Assembly: GCA_015501585.1 (NCBI GenBank)
Contig: JADNRY010001016.1
Coordinates: 1-18,883 of the forward strand
Source: Rhodocollybia butyracea
Lineage: Eukaryota > Basidiomycota > Agaricomycetes > Agaricales > Omphalotaceae
Direction: 5' to 3'
Length of the DNA stretch: 18,883 bases
Both the position numbers and the translations under genes were made by a program. The notes below the pieces were generated by a model that saw nothing but the letters and a program-made list of their open reading frames with translations, did no database searches and was not told the origin of the DNA. This document shows, one piece after another, positions 1 through 9,001 of the stretch (the stretch's first letter is position 1; each line of letters starts with the position of its first letter).

Positions 1-839
1 TGTGCATGTATTGATGGAAAACAAAGCTACTATGACCCACTGCAGCCGACCATTGTGCGAGAGTGCACAGTGTACACACTTATGGAGCCATACCGGACGA
101 CGATTGAACTGCAGGTTTGTCCATGATGTCCATTGGAAAGTAGACGCTATATTGGTCCCGACCTTTGTACAAAGGGAATATTTAACTACAATAACTCCGC
201 GCTCTTCAGTCACCAACTACTGAACGAGTACATCAGCGCGTTCACAAGCTCTGAGACTCCTATCGAACCATGGGTCCAGCAAACTGCAAGAAGATATGAT
301 GAGATGAAGGCAGGAAATACTTCGTGGGAGGAGGGCTGTTTCGGGCAGCATGGTTTTCCTATGTTCGGTTTGATGAGCTTGGATAATGACAAGTGTTGTC
401 CGAGGTGTGGAGGCTACCCAGAGAGCATGATCTGGGATGGGGTTTCAACCGCGTTCGGGAGGAAACATGTGAAAACAGGTTTACAGCCACCGACAGTATC
501 ATCTCCAGCGCGGCACAAAGGACAAGTAGGGCCATCTCCGGACAGCAATGGCTACGGGATGGGACAAGGCGCAAGGAACTACGCGACTGGCTGCGCAACG
601 GTGGACTAAGGACTGCAGTCGCCGCCAGAGCGGAGGAAGAGGGAGGACCGCGAGCCAATGAGGAATCAAAGGAACTGAAGGTAGCGATAGGACGAGTACA
701 GGCATTCCCTGAGTTGGAGAAGTGGTTGAGTGAGCAAAACATTCATTTGGGTAAGATGTTCAAGACGAAATTGGGATGGGATATGGTTGGAGAGGATCAG
801 AAATGGCGTCCACAACGGGAGTATCGGACACTTTTCGAA
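1..839 (+). pseudogene. KDZ-associated cysteine-cluster transposase-like protein, N-terminal part (broken)
   Basis: This is the 5' part of a transposase-like gene of the fungal family associated with Kyakuja-Dileera-Zisupton (KDZ) elements (CxC5/CxC6 type), recognised from memory and without a search. Reading starts in frame 1 outside the window. Visible landmarks are RECTVYTL, then IGPDL followed by GIFNYNNSALFSH, then LLNEYISAFTSSETP, a CCPRCG zinc-type cluster (about 385-411), IWDGV and a LQPPT segment ending near 492. An in-frame TGA at 124-126 falls inside a CPxC cysteine motif. Near 490-500 the frame shifts and the family-like sequence continues as GQQWL, KELRDWL, FPELEKWL and YRTLFE up to 839. 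There the reading is cut by the inserted element and resumes in frame at 6041. The stop and frameshift mean it should not be functional. A very short intron near 495 is an alternative to the frameshift. Confidence 0.72.
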
Positions 840-884
840 CATCAGGAAAATACCCCCTTTACTCAAGGAGAGTTGAGCCAACCT
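840..884 (+). repeat. Left terminal inverted repeat of the foldback-type element
   Basis: The first 11 bases match the reverse complement of the right end perfectly. After a diverged stretch of about 10 bases, the match resumes with ACTCAAG and TTGAGCCAAC, giving an imperfect terminal repeat of about 45 bp with a one-base length difference. Confidence 0.75.
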
Positions 885-904
885 GGATGACCCTTCAGCC
901 AGCC

Positions 905-952
905 TGAGGGCTGTATGGCCCCCAATGGTCATTGGGGGCCATACAGCACTCA
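905..952. repeat. Long perfect hairpin near the left end of the element
   Basis: An 18-bp arm at 910-927 (GCTGTATGGCCCCCAATG) is followed by a 2-base spacer GT (928-929) and its exact reverse complement at 930-947. The stem can be extended by TGAG (905-908) pairing with CTCA (949-952) after a single mismatch. No counterpart is seen at the right end, so it is not part of the general symmetry of the element. It could be a tiny palindromic insertion or a functional structure at one end. Confidence 0.85.
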
Positions 953-961
953 ATGCAAGGT

Positions 962-1140
962 TGATCTATTTCAATCCACTGAAGCCAACTTCAAACCAAC
1001 TTCAAACCAGCTTCAAGCCAACTTCAAGCCAACTTGGGTAACTTGAGCAACTTCAAGGCAACTCAAGTCAGTCTCAAGTCAGCCTGAACTCAGCTAGAGT
1101 AGTCCCAAGTCAATCTCAAGCCACCTGTGAGTAGGCAACA
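962..1140 (+). repeat. Left subterminal short repeats
   Basis: This is a run of irregular short direct repeats of the type CAACTTCAAGCCAACTTCAA, grading into CTCAAGTCAGCCT. The same sequence type appears in reverse complement at 5776-6025, as expected for subterminal transposase-binding arrays at the two ends of one element. From 1140 to 1240 the sequence is AT-rich without a clear repeat. Confidence 0.65.
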
Positions 1141-1239
1141 TATTACTTCAAGAACATTCAAGTCACAACAACTAAGTGTTCAAATGATGTAATTTGTATA
1201 CAAACAAAGTACAAAATAAATGATAATAACATAAGATAA

Positions 1240-3420
1240 TAGCAAAGTTTAGCGTGAGTACAGCAATAGTAAGGGGGTACCTAGGGAATCTAAACGAGCC
1301 CTATAACAAAGAAATGGAATGAAAACTGAGGGGAATATGGCAAAAACAGGAAAAACCACCTAAATGAGACTGACCAGGGTGAGATGACCAAGATGGAAAG
1401 TGACCAAGAAGTGAGTGGAGGAGCATGGAGAGGGTCCTAAGTGAATGTGAATGGGCCCTACCTCGGAAAAATTGAGTGAAAATTGAAGGAGTTATGGCAA
1501 AAACATTGAAAATCACCTATATGACAAGAGAGAGATGGAAAAAGTTGGGAATTGCTCTAGCGTGAGTACAGAGACAGTGAGGGGTACCTAGGGGATCTAA
1601 ACGAGCCCTGGACGAAAGAAATTGAATGAGAACTGAGGGAAATATGGCAAAAACAGCGAAAATCACCTAAGTGAGACTGACCAGGGGGAGATGACCAAGA
1701 TGAAAGGTGATCAAGAAGTGAGTAGAGGAGCATAGAGAGGGTCCTAAGCGAATGTGAACGGGCCCTACCTCGGAAAAATTGAGTGAGAATTGAAGGAGTT
1801 ATGGCAAAAAACATTGAAAATCACCTATATGATGAGAGAGAGATGGAAAAAGTTGGGAATTGCTCTGGCGTGAGTAAGGCGATAGTGAGGGGGTACCTAG
1901 GGGATCTAAACGAGCCCTGGACGAAAGAAATCGAATGGAAACTGATGGAAATATGGCAAATACAGCGAAAATCACCTAAGTGAGACTGACCAGGGGGAGA
2001 TGACCAAGATGGAAGGTGACCAAGAAGTGAGTAGAGGAGCATGGAGAGGGTCCTAAGCGAATGTGAACGGGCCCTACCTCGGAAAAATTGAGTGAAAATT
2101 GAAGGAGTTATGGCAAAAACATTGAAAATCACCTATATGACGAGAGAGAGATGGAAAAAGTTGGGAATTGCTCTAGCGTGAGTACAGCGACAGTGAGGGG
2201 GTACCTAGGGGATCTAAACGAGCCCTGGACGAAAGAAATCGAATAAGAACTGATGGAATTATGGCAAAAACAGCGAAAATCACCTAAGTGAGACTGAATG
2301 ACCAAGATGGAAGGTGACCAAGAAGTGAGTAGAGGAGCATGGAGAGGGTCCTAAGTGAATGTGAACGGGCCCTACCTCGGAAAAATTGAGTGAAAATTGA
2401 AGAAGTTATGGCAAAAACATTGAAAATCACCTATATGACGAGAGAGAGATAGAAAAAGTTGGGAATTGCTCTAGCGTGAGTACAGCGACAGTGAGGGGGT
2501 ACCTAGGGGATCTAAACGAGCCCTGGACGAAAGAAATTGAATGAGAACTGAGGGAAATATGGCAAAAAACAGCGAAAATCACCTAAGTGAGACTGACCAG
2601 GGGGAGATGACTGACCAGGGGGAGATGACCAAGATGAAAGGTGATCAAGAAGTGAGTAGAGGAGCATGGAGAGGGTCCTAAGCGAATGTGAACGGGCCCT
2701 ACCTCGGAAAAATTGAGTGAAAATTGAAGAAGTTATGGCAAAAAACATTGAAAATCACCTATATGACGAGAGAGAGATAGAAAAAGTTGGGAATTGCTCT
2801 AGCGTGAGTAAGGCGATAGTGAGGGGGTACCTAGGGGATCTAAACGAGCCCTGGACGAAAGAAATTGAATAAGAACTGATGGAATTATGGCAAAAACAGC
2901 GAAAACCACCTAAATGAGACTGACCAGGGGGAGATGACCAAGATGGAAAGTGACCAAGAAGTGAGTAGAGGAGCATGGAGAGGGTCCTAAGCGAATGTGA
3001 ACGGGCCCTACCTCGGAAAAATTGAGTGAAAATTGAAGAAGTTATGGCAAAAACATTGAAAATCACCTATATGACGAGAGAGAGATGGAAAAAGTTGGGA
3101 ATTGCTCTGGCGTGAGTAGGTCGATAGTGAGGGGGTACCTAGGGGATCTAAACGAGCCCTGGACGAAAGAAATTGAATAAGAACTGATGGAACTATGGCA
3201 AAAACAGCGAAAATCACCTAAGTGAGACTGACCTGGGGACAGTAACCACGATGGGGAGCTATTCAAACAATATTGAAGCGGTGGGGAGAGGGTCCCTAGG
3301 GGATCTAAACGAGCTCTACATCGAAGAAATTGAGTGAAAACTGAAGGAGATATGACAAGAAACACCAAAACTCACCTAAGTGGGACAGACAGTATGGGGA
3401 GTTGCTGAGACAAGATTAAA
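1240..3420 (-). repeat. Left satellite arm, about 309-bp units
   Basis: The landmark AGGGTCCTAA recurs at 1431, 1738, 2047, 2345, 2672 and 2981, with a diverged copy near 3289. Spacings are therefore 307, 309, 298, 327, 309 and 308 bp. The 298-bp unit lacks an inner CCAGGGGGAGA segment, and the 327-bp unit has about 17 bp of CTGACCAGGGGGAGATGA duplicated. Each unit holds two related halves, one starting GTGATTTTCAATGTTTTT and the other GTGATTTTCGCTGTTTTT on the minus strand, so the unit is a dimer of an older monomer of about 155 bp. The units are nearly identical except at the inner edge (about 3240-3420). Open frames of about 103 codons on the minus strand arise only because the unit is about 3 x 103 bp. 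Confidence 0.85.
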
Positions 3421-3850
3421 GAGGCAGAGAGGAACAGTAAGAAGGAGTAAAAAATGCAACGCTCTATCATGACCAGTTCCAAAGGACCTCGAGAAAGGTG
3501 GCAAGCTGCCTGTAACTGTGCTATCTTAAACCATGTTCAAGCTCGGCCTCTCGAGAAAGACAGTTACAGTGAGAAAATAAACAAACAAATGGGTAATAAA
3601 GAAAGACTAATGGTGGATGGATTTGTTGGCAACACAGCAGGGAATCCCAGAGACGATGGTGGAGGAGCGAGAACATGCAAGTTGAATGATTTGTCATAAG
3701 TTAACACATGACCATCATACTTAGGCATTTTTTTTTGTCTTCTTATTATATCTCTGCAGTTTTCATGCAATTTCTTCAAAGTAGGGCTCACTCACATTGC
3801 CTGAAGACATTCTCTATGCTGCTTTGATCTCATATGATCAGTTCCCCATG
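3421..3850. other. Central spacer between the satellite arms
   Basis: This is largely non-repetitive. It contains an 81-codon plus-strand frame (3454-3699) with no recognisable motif, which I do not call as a gene. CTCGAGAAAG occurs twice (3488-3497 and 3550-3559). CTGTAACTGT (3510-3519) and ACAGTTACAG (3560-3569) form an inverted pair that could close a small loop. A poly-T tract lies near 3729. In a foldback structure this segment would be the single-stranded loop. Confidence 0.6.
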
Positions 3851-5560
3851 TTGTTCAGCACTCCTCAGTTCATTCTCACTTAAGTGATTTTCGCTGTTTT
3901 TTGCCATATTTCCATCAGTTTCCATTCGATTTCTTTCGTCCAGGGCTCGTTTAGATCCCCTAGGTACCCCCTCACTATCGCCTTACTCACGCTAGAGCAA
4001 TTCCCAACTTTTTCCATCTCTCTCTCGTCATATAGGTGATTTTCAATGTTTTTGCCATAACTTCTTCAATTCTCACTCAATTTTTTCCGAGGTAGGGCCC
4101 GTTCACATTCGCTTAGGACCCTCTCCATGCTCCTCCACTCACTTCTTGGTCACTTTCCATCTTGGTCATCTCCCCCTGGTCAGTCTCACTTAGGTGATTT
4201 TCGCTGTTTTTTGCCATATTTCCCTCAGTTCTCATTCAATTTCTTTCCTCCAGGGCTCGTTTAGATCCCCTAGGTACCCCTCACTGTCGCTGTACTCACG
4301 CTAGAGCAATTCCCAACTTTTTCCATCTCTCTCTCGTCATATAGGTGATTTTCAATGTTTTTGCCATAACTCCTTCAATTCTCACTCAATTTTTCCGAGG
4401 TAGGGCCCGTTCACATTTGCTTAAGACCCTCTCCATGCTCCTCTACTCACTTCTTGATCACCTTTCATCTTGGTCATCTCCCCCTGGTCAGTCATCTCCC
4501 CCTGGTCAGTCTCACTTAGGTGATTTTCGCTGTTTTTGCCATATTTCCCTCAGTTCTCATTCAATTTCTTTCCTCCAGGGCTCGTTTAGATCCCCTAGGT
4601 ACCCCCTCACTGTCGCTGTACTCACGCTAGAGCAATTCCCAACTTTTTCCATCTCTCTCTCGTCATATAGGTGATTTTCAATGTTTTTGCCATAACTTCT
4701 TCAATTCTCACTCAATTTTTCCGAGGTAGGGCCCGTTCACATTCGCTTAGGACCCTCTCCATGCTCCTCCACTCACTTCTTGGTCACTTTCCATCTTGGT
4801 CATCTCCCCCTGGTCAGTCTCACTTAGGTGATTTTCGCTGTTTTTGCCATATTTCCCTCAGTTCTCATTCAATTTCTTTCCTCCAGGGCTCGTTTAGATC
4901 CCCTAGGTACCCCCTCACTGTCGTTGTACTCACGCCAGAGCAATTCCCAACTTTTTCCATCTCTCTCTCGTCATATAGGTGATTTTCAATGTTTTTTGCC
5001 ATAACTCCTTCAATTCTCACTCAATTTTTCCGAGGTAGGGCCCGTTCACATTCGCTTAAGACCCTACCCATGCTCCTCTACTCACTTCTTGATCACCTTT
5101 CATCTTGGGTCATCTCCCCCTGGTCAGTCTCACTTAGGTGATTTTCGCTGTTTTTGCCATATTTCCCTCAGTTCTCATTCAATTTCTTTCGTCCAGGGCT
5201 CGTTTAGATCCCCTAGGTACCCCCTCACTATCGCCCTACTCACGCTAGAGCAATTCCCAACTTTTTCCATCACTCTCTCATCATATAGGTGATTTTCAAT
5301 GTTTTTGCCATAACTCATTCAATTTTCATTCAATTTTTCCGAGGTAGGGCCCATTCACATTCGCTTAGGACCCTCTCTATGCTCCTCTACTCACTTCCTG
5401 GTCACTTTCCATCTGGGTCATCTACCCCTGGTCAGTCTCACTTAGGTGATTCTTGATGTTTTTGCCATCTCTCCCTTGGTTTTCTCTCATTTTAAATGTA
5501 GGGCACATTCACAGTCTCTAGGGAGCCTCTCTATGTTCCTTTATTCACTTCCTGTCTTTG
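3851..5560 (+). repeat. Right satellite arm, inverted copy of the left arm
   Basis: These are the same satellite units as the left arm in the opposite orientation. The landmark TTAGGACCCT, or TTAAGACCCT, occurs at 4113, 4421, 4747, 5056 and 5365, giving spacings of 308, 326, 309 and 309 bp. The 326-bp unit carries the same internal CTGGTCAGTCATCTCCCC duplication as the 327-bp unit of the left arm, so the arms share individual unit variants. The outermost half unit, from about 5440, is strongly diverged, as is the inner edge near 3851. There are roughly five units here against about six to seven on the left. Confidence 0.85.
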
Positions 5561-5775
5561 CACTTTCCTACCCTGGTCCCATCCCACACTACCCCAGTTG
5601 TATAGAATTTGTCTAGATACCTAATGACCTCTGTCTACACAATTGATCTTTTTTAAACCTAAACCTCATTCAAGTTCAACTTAAATAGCAACTTTGGGCA
5701 TTACTACTCTACAGTTGAACTCAGTACATGCCTTATACCAGGTTAAGTTCAAGTTGACTTCAGTTAATCTCAAGT
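5561..5775. other. Unique segment between right arm and subterminal repeats
   Basis: AT-leaning sequence with no gene or repeat that I can support. It contains short TTCAAG/CAAGTT words that foreshadow the subterminal array to the right. Confidence 0.4.
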
Positions 5776-6025
5776 TAACCTCAAGTTGACAAATCTACTG
5801 AGGTTGACCCTGGTTGATCTCAAGCTAACAAATCTACTCAAGTTGACCCAGGTTAGCCTCAAGTTGGCAAATCTACTCAAGTTGGCCCAGGTCAACCTCA
5901 AGTTGACAAATATACTCAAGTTGGCCCATGTCAACCTCAAGTTGACAAATATACTCAGGTTGGCCTCAAGTTGGCAAATATACTGAAGTTGGCCTCAAGT
6001 TGGCTCAAGTTGGCTTGAGTCTATT
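5776..6025 (+). repeat. Right subterminal 39-bp tandem repeats
   Basis: The unit of 39 bp contains AAGTTGACAAATCTACTGAG, then GTTGACC and a second GTTGATCTC-like box. About four full copies are followed by two shortened copies of about 29 bp and a CAAGTTGGCT run. The reverse complement resembles the left subterminal repeats. A 66-codon frame across 5786-5986, rich in leucine and lysine, is only the translation of this repeat. Confidence 0.8.
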
Positions 6026-6040
6026 AGCCTTTTCCTGATG
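5996..6040 (-). repeat. Right terminal inverted repeat of the foldback-type element
   Basis: It ends in TTTTCCTGATG (6030-6040), the exact reverse complement of the left end. Inward it contains GTTGGCTCAA and CTTGAGT, matching the left terminus after a short divergent stretch. Confidence 0.75.
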
Positions 6041-7227
6041 CAAATCGTAGGTGCAAAGAAATGTTAAAGGCACAGGCGCTGATAGCTATGCTTCTAGTTA
6101 TGCGCTGAGGAGTCTACAATGCAAACGCTAAATCGGGTGGGCTGCCAAGCACTGGGAAGTTTTGTCAATCACCCGGTGAGAGAAAAAGCCCGCGGTCTTG
6201 CTTGTGTCCCGATGTTGTTCAAGATCTTGGAACAGGAGTGGTACGAAAAAGGTGAATACTCCGAGGAAACATTGGGTCTGTGTAGCTGGATGCATGAACG
6301 TGGAACCAATGTGCTAGGAAGAATTTTGGCATCAAATACGGAGCCACTGCCTGAGATAATTAATGCTGGATTTGATACAGAAGTTTTATCATCTGAGATT
6401 CGAGAATGGGAGAGGGTGAGCAAAATAAATGATACAAGATTCAGTGACTTACAAGTTCTTTTTAGACCGGATGTTACTATAGCCCCCCAAGATCCGCGAA
6501 CGTCCTCGATATCCTAGAATCCCGCACGATAGGAAGGCGGATGTGAAGAAAGAACAAATTGGCTGTCGAAAGTATTACAATGGATACTTGCAAAAGAGAT
6601 TGACGGGTGGGATAATGGCTTGTTGGTGTACACATAGCATCTGCTATGGTTTCCACTGTATTCCATTGGGCGAAGGGATGGACGATGTGTTTTCCGCCCT
6701 GATAACACAGTGGCCAAAAGTGCCCAAGCGTGTTGTGTACGACTACGCCTGTGCATTGGGGCCATAGAGTTGGAACCGAGAACCTGAGTTCTTTGCTGAG
6801 ACACTGTTTGTTATTGATGGTTTCCACGCAACAGGACACTCCAAGTGCTCATCGTCAGCTTTCTTGAAGACATATGCGGACGTGGATCCAACACTGGCAG
6901 GTATAAATTCCAGTGCAGCGGAATGCGGGAACAGTGGGCTTGGCCGAATTCATAAATCTGTTAGTTACATGGGCCAGGCACGGGCGATTATTTATTGTTG
7001 GGTCTTCATTTCCATCTGGAATCGTATTTGAATAAGGAAGATGAAGGAAAGAGAGGCAACACTGGGGTAGATACTAATTGTATATTGTTGAGAATGATCC
7101 GGATGTTATCGCCCCAGAAGTAGACATAGCTGGAGCAAAGATCCAGTGTATGCAGATAGACGGGACAAATACCCAATCTAAAGGCACAGAGGGCACACCT
7201 CTGCGCGAGAACGAAGGAGACAAGTAA
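6041..7227 (+). pseudogene. KDZ-associated transposase-like protein, C-terminal part (broken)
   Basis: This is the continuation of the gene interrupted at 839. CAAATC (6041-6046) is followed by a 51-nt intron (6047-6097, GTAGGT to CTTCTAG). The exon then reads AEES, QTLNRVGCQAL, HPVREKARGLA and W-H-ERG. A shift at a run of six Cs (about 6481-6486) moves to the next frame, which holds the conserved core: RLTGGI, CTHSICYGFHCIP (about 6624-6663), a YDYAC motif (about 6739-6753), NREP-FF, DGFHATGHSKC, INSSAAECGN and SVSYMGQARAIIY. An in-frame TAG at 6765-6767 stands where the family has a tyrosine, and a TGA is at 7029-7031. A tail with ENDPDVIAPEVD and DGTNTQSKG follows in another frame to a TAA at 7225-7227. 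KDZ proteins are thought to be DDE-type transposases; this one is clearly inactivated. Confidence 0.75.
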
Positions 7228-7300
7228 GCGCGCGTTTAATTATGTTGTTAAGACCGGTCCGGAGCTATACTATCATGCTTCCCCGGACCCCTAGGTTCTT
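7228..7300. other. Spacer with a GGTCCGG hairpin
   Basis: A short interrupted inverted repeat, GGTCCGGAGC against GCTTCCCCGGACC, lies at about 7256-7290. It sits just downstream of the KDZ relic and could be a structural or terminator-like element. No gene is seen. Confidence 0.4.
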
Positions 7301-8280
7301 GGAATGAGCAAAGGTTTGTTGTCGACCGCCTCACAATGCCCAAAAGTTTGGGAGGTACTGGGAACTGCCCATACTGCAAGCAGCAAGAATGCACTCCCTG
7401 CGGTTCCACAGAGTCATGCGCTCTCTGCAGAACCAGGATTCCAGGGAAAATCAAAGTCAGTAGGCAGCAAAGGGCTTTCTTTCGGGGTACGTCAATAACA
7501 GCCCCATGCTATTCCATCCCGGGGGATTACCAGATGTACTTTCCTGGCCGACAGCAATACGGCGCTAACGGGTGGATAACACGAGCGCACAGTCCACCGG
7601 CAGGCTCTTGCGGTCTGCATTTAAAAACCACCCAGTGGAGGAATGCTGGCTGTACTACCTGCACACGACAGCAAACCTACGCTGCCGTGTGTTCAAAATC
7701 CGCCCAGTGGAGGAATGCTGGCTGTACTACCTGTACACGACAGCAAACCTGCGCTGCTTGTGTTCAAAATCCGGTCTTGCCATTGGGCTTGATTGAGATG
7801 ATTGATCCAAGGAGTCAACAGTCCTCATTTCGAGCTGTTATCAATATGGCCTCTAGCCTCTAATCACTGTGATAGTATAGTTTCTGGCTTTGGACGGACA
7901 GATGTGCCTGCTGCTGGAGGGCAAAGTACCTCTAATATATATGGGAAAGTTCGCAAGTTTAACAACTTGATAGTTCTGGCTACCAATAACCCATAATAAT
8001 ACTACATTTGAGGTCCGAGACCTTCTCATTCAACTAAACTTTGTCATTCATCTATGAGTGACCGCCGACACTGACAAGCTATTTTTTAGTCACAACGAAA
8101 ACCTGTTAGTTGATATATTTAATCCACAAACAATCCATCGGGGCAGCGAGCTGAGTCCTGAACCGGTTGTTGGTGAGAGTGAGGAACGGGGCTGTAGAGT
8201 CCCGAACGGCGAAGCATAACAACCAGAGGGACTAGCCCTGGCTTTGTATATCAACCTGATATCAACTCAGTCAAAAGCCC
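7301..8280 (+). repeat. Degenerate repeat tract including a 72-bp tandem duplication
   Basis: Two near-identical 72-bp copies start at CCCAGTGGAGGAATGCTGG (7631) and again at 7703. Each contains CGACAGCAAACCT and TGTTCAAAATC. The sequence around them (ACTGCAAGCAGCAAGAATGC, GCCGACAGCAATACGGCGC) looks like more decayed members of the same family that is better preserved at 8280-8960. The tract holds plus-strand open frames (for example 7336-7863) rich in Cys and Thr, but they simply translate the repeats. From about 7870 to 8280 I see no gene and no clear repeat. Confidence 0.6.
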
Positions 8281-8960
8281 GCCAGAGAGATTTTGCTGCC
8301 AGAGGTTTTGCTGCCAATTGTCCGCTGCCTGGATGTGACCTCAGACAGCACAAATCAAGCCGGCGATTCTCCACTGGCTGGATTTTAATTGAAGCAACAG
8401 CGCCCTGATAGCTGGTTCCCTGGCCGATAGCAAACCCCCGCTGTGCAGCGGAGAATTGCTGGATATGCCTCCCTGGCCGATAGCAAAGCCCTACCGTGCG
8501 GCGGAGAATTGCTGGATATACCTCCCTGACCGATAGCAAACCCAGGCTGTGCAGCGGAGGACTGCTGGATATAACTACGCATATCCAGCAAGTCTTTGCT
8601 GCATTGCATGGGTTTGCTGTCGGCTAGGGAGGCATATCCAGCAAGGCTTCGCTGTTGGCTAGCGAGGCATATCCAGCAAGTCTTCGCTGCACAGTGTGGT
8701 TTTGCTATGGCCCAGGGAGGCATATCCAGCAAGGCCTTGCTGCACGGCATGGGTTGGCTACCGATGCATATCCAGCAAGTCACAGCGTGGGTTTGCTATG
8801 GGCGAGGGAGGGATATCCAGCAAGTCTTATCCGGCGAGGGTTTGCTATCGGCAGGGAGTTATATCAGACAGCGAGAGTTTGCCATTAGTTATGGAGTGTC
8901 GCAGCTAGCAATTCTCTGCTGGCCGGGAAATACAATCAGACAACAAGTGCTTGTTATCGC
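8281..8960. repeat. Palindromic cluster of 60-bp-class repeats
   Basis: From 8281 to about 8572, units read CAGCGGAGAATTGCTGGATA, then CCTCCCTGGCCGATAGCAAA. From about 8581 to 8960 the same units occur in reverse complement (CATATCCAGCAAG, GGTTTGCTATCGGC). The axis is the hairpin GCTGGATAT (8564-8572), loop AACTACGC, ATATCCAGC (8581-8589). About four to five units lie on each side, variable in length and identity. Several overlapping open frames on both strands exist only because units of about 60 bp are kept in frame. The same family recurs at 7631-7774 and 10371-10760. Confidence 0.75.
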
Positions 8961-9001
8961 CTACGGAGGAACATCCCAGAAGCCTCTTGGCTATTTTTGA
9001 A

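Larger units (their letters stand above)
840..6040. mobile_element. 5.2-kb foldback-type element inserted in the KDZ-like gene
   Basis: The insertion begins and ends with the perfect inverted 11-mer CATCAGGAAAA / TTTTCCTGATG. The flanks GAA (up to 839) and CAAATC (6041-6046) rejoin to continue the host reading frame. The order from the ends inward is: terminal inverted repeats, subterminal CAACTT/TTGAGG-rich repeats, two long arms of a roughly 309-bp tandem satellite in opposite orientation (about 1240-3420 and 3850-5560), and a central spacer. No target-site duplication is obvious at the two borders. No plausible transposase lies inside, so it is presumably non-autonomous. Known foldback elements such as Drosophila FB and Galileo share the plan of long inverted repeats made of internal direct repeats. 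Assignment to any superfamily would be a guess. Confidence 0.8.

Noticed and set aside
359..953. Minus-strand frames opposite the KDZ-like gene
   Set aside because: Shadows of the plus-strand coding sequence, which carries recognisable family motifs.
1301..3368. Series of minus-strand frames of about 100 codons sharing FTQFFRGRARSHSLRTLSML and SSYR ends
   Set aside because: They translate the 309-bp satellite; unit length is close to a multiple of three, starts are GTG, and the same frames appear inverted in the right arm.
4345..5292. Plus-strand frames of 67-109 codons in the right arm
   Set aside because: Mirror image of the left-arm satellite frames; each unit ends in the same stop and no homology to a protein is recognised.
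5786..5986. 66-codon frame of KLTNLLKL-like repeats
   Set aside because: Direct translation of the 39-bp subterminal repeat.
8281..8960. CRISPR-like array of repeated 20-mers
   Set aside because: Spacings are irregular, units diverge, orientation flips in the middle, no cas gene is present, and the window is eukaryotic by intron evidence.
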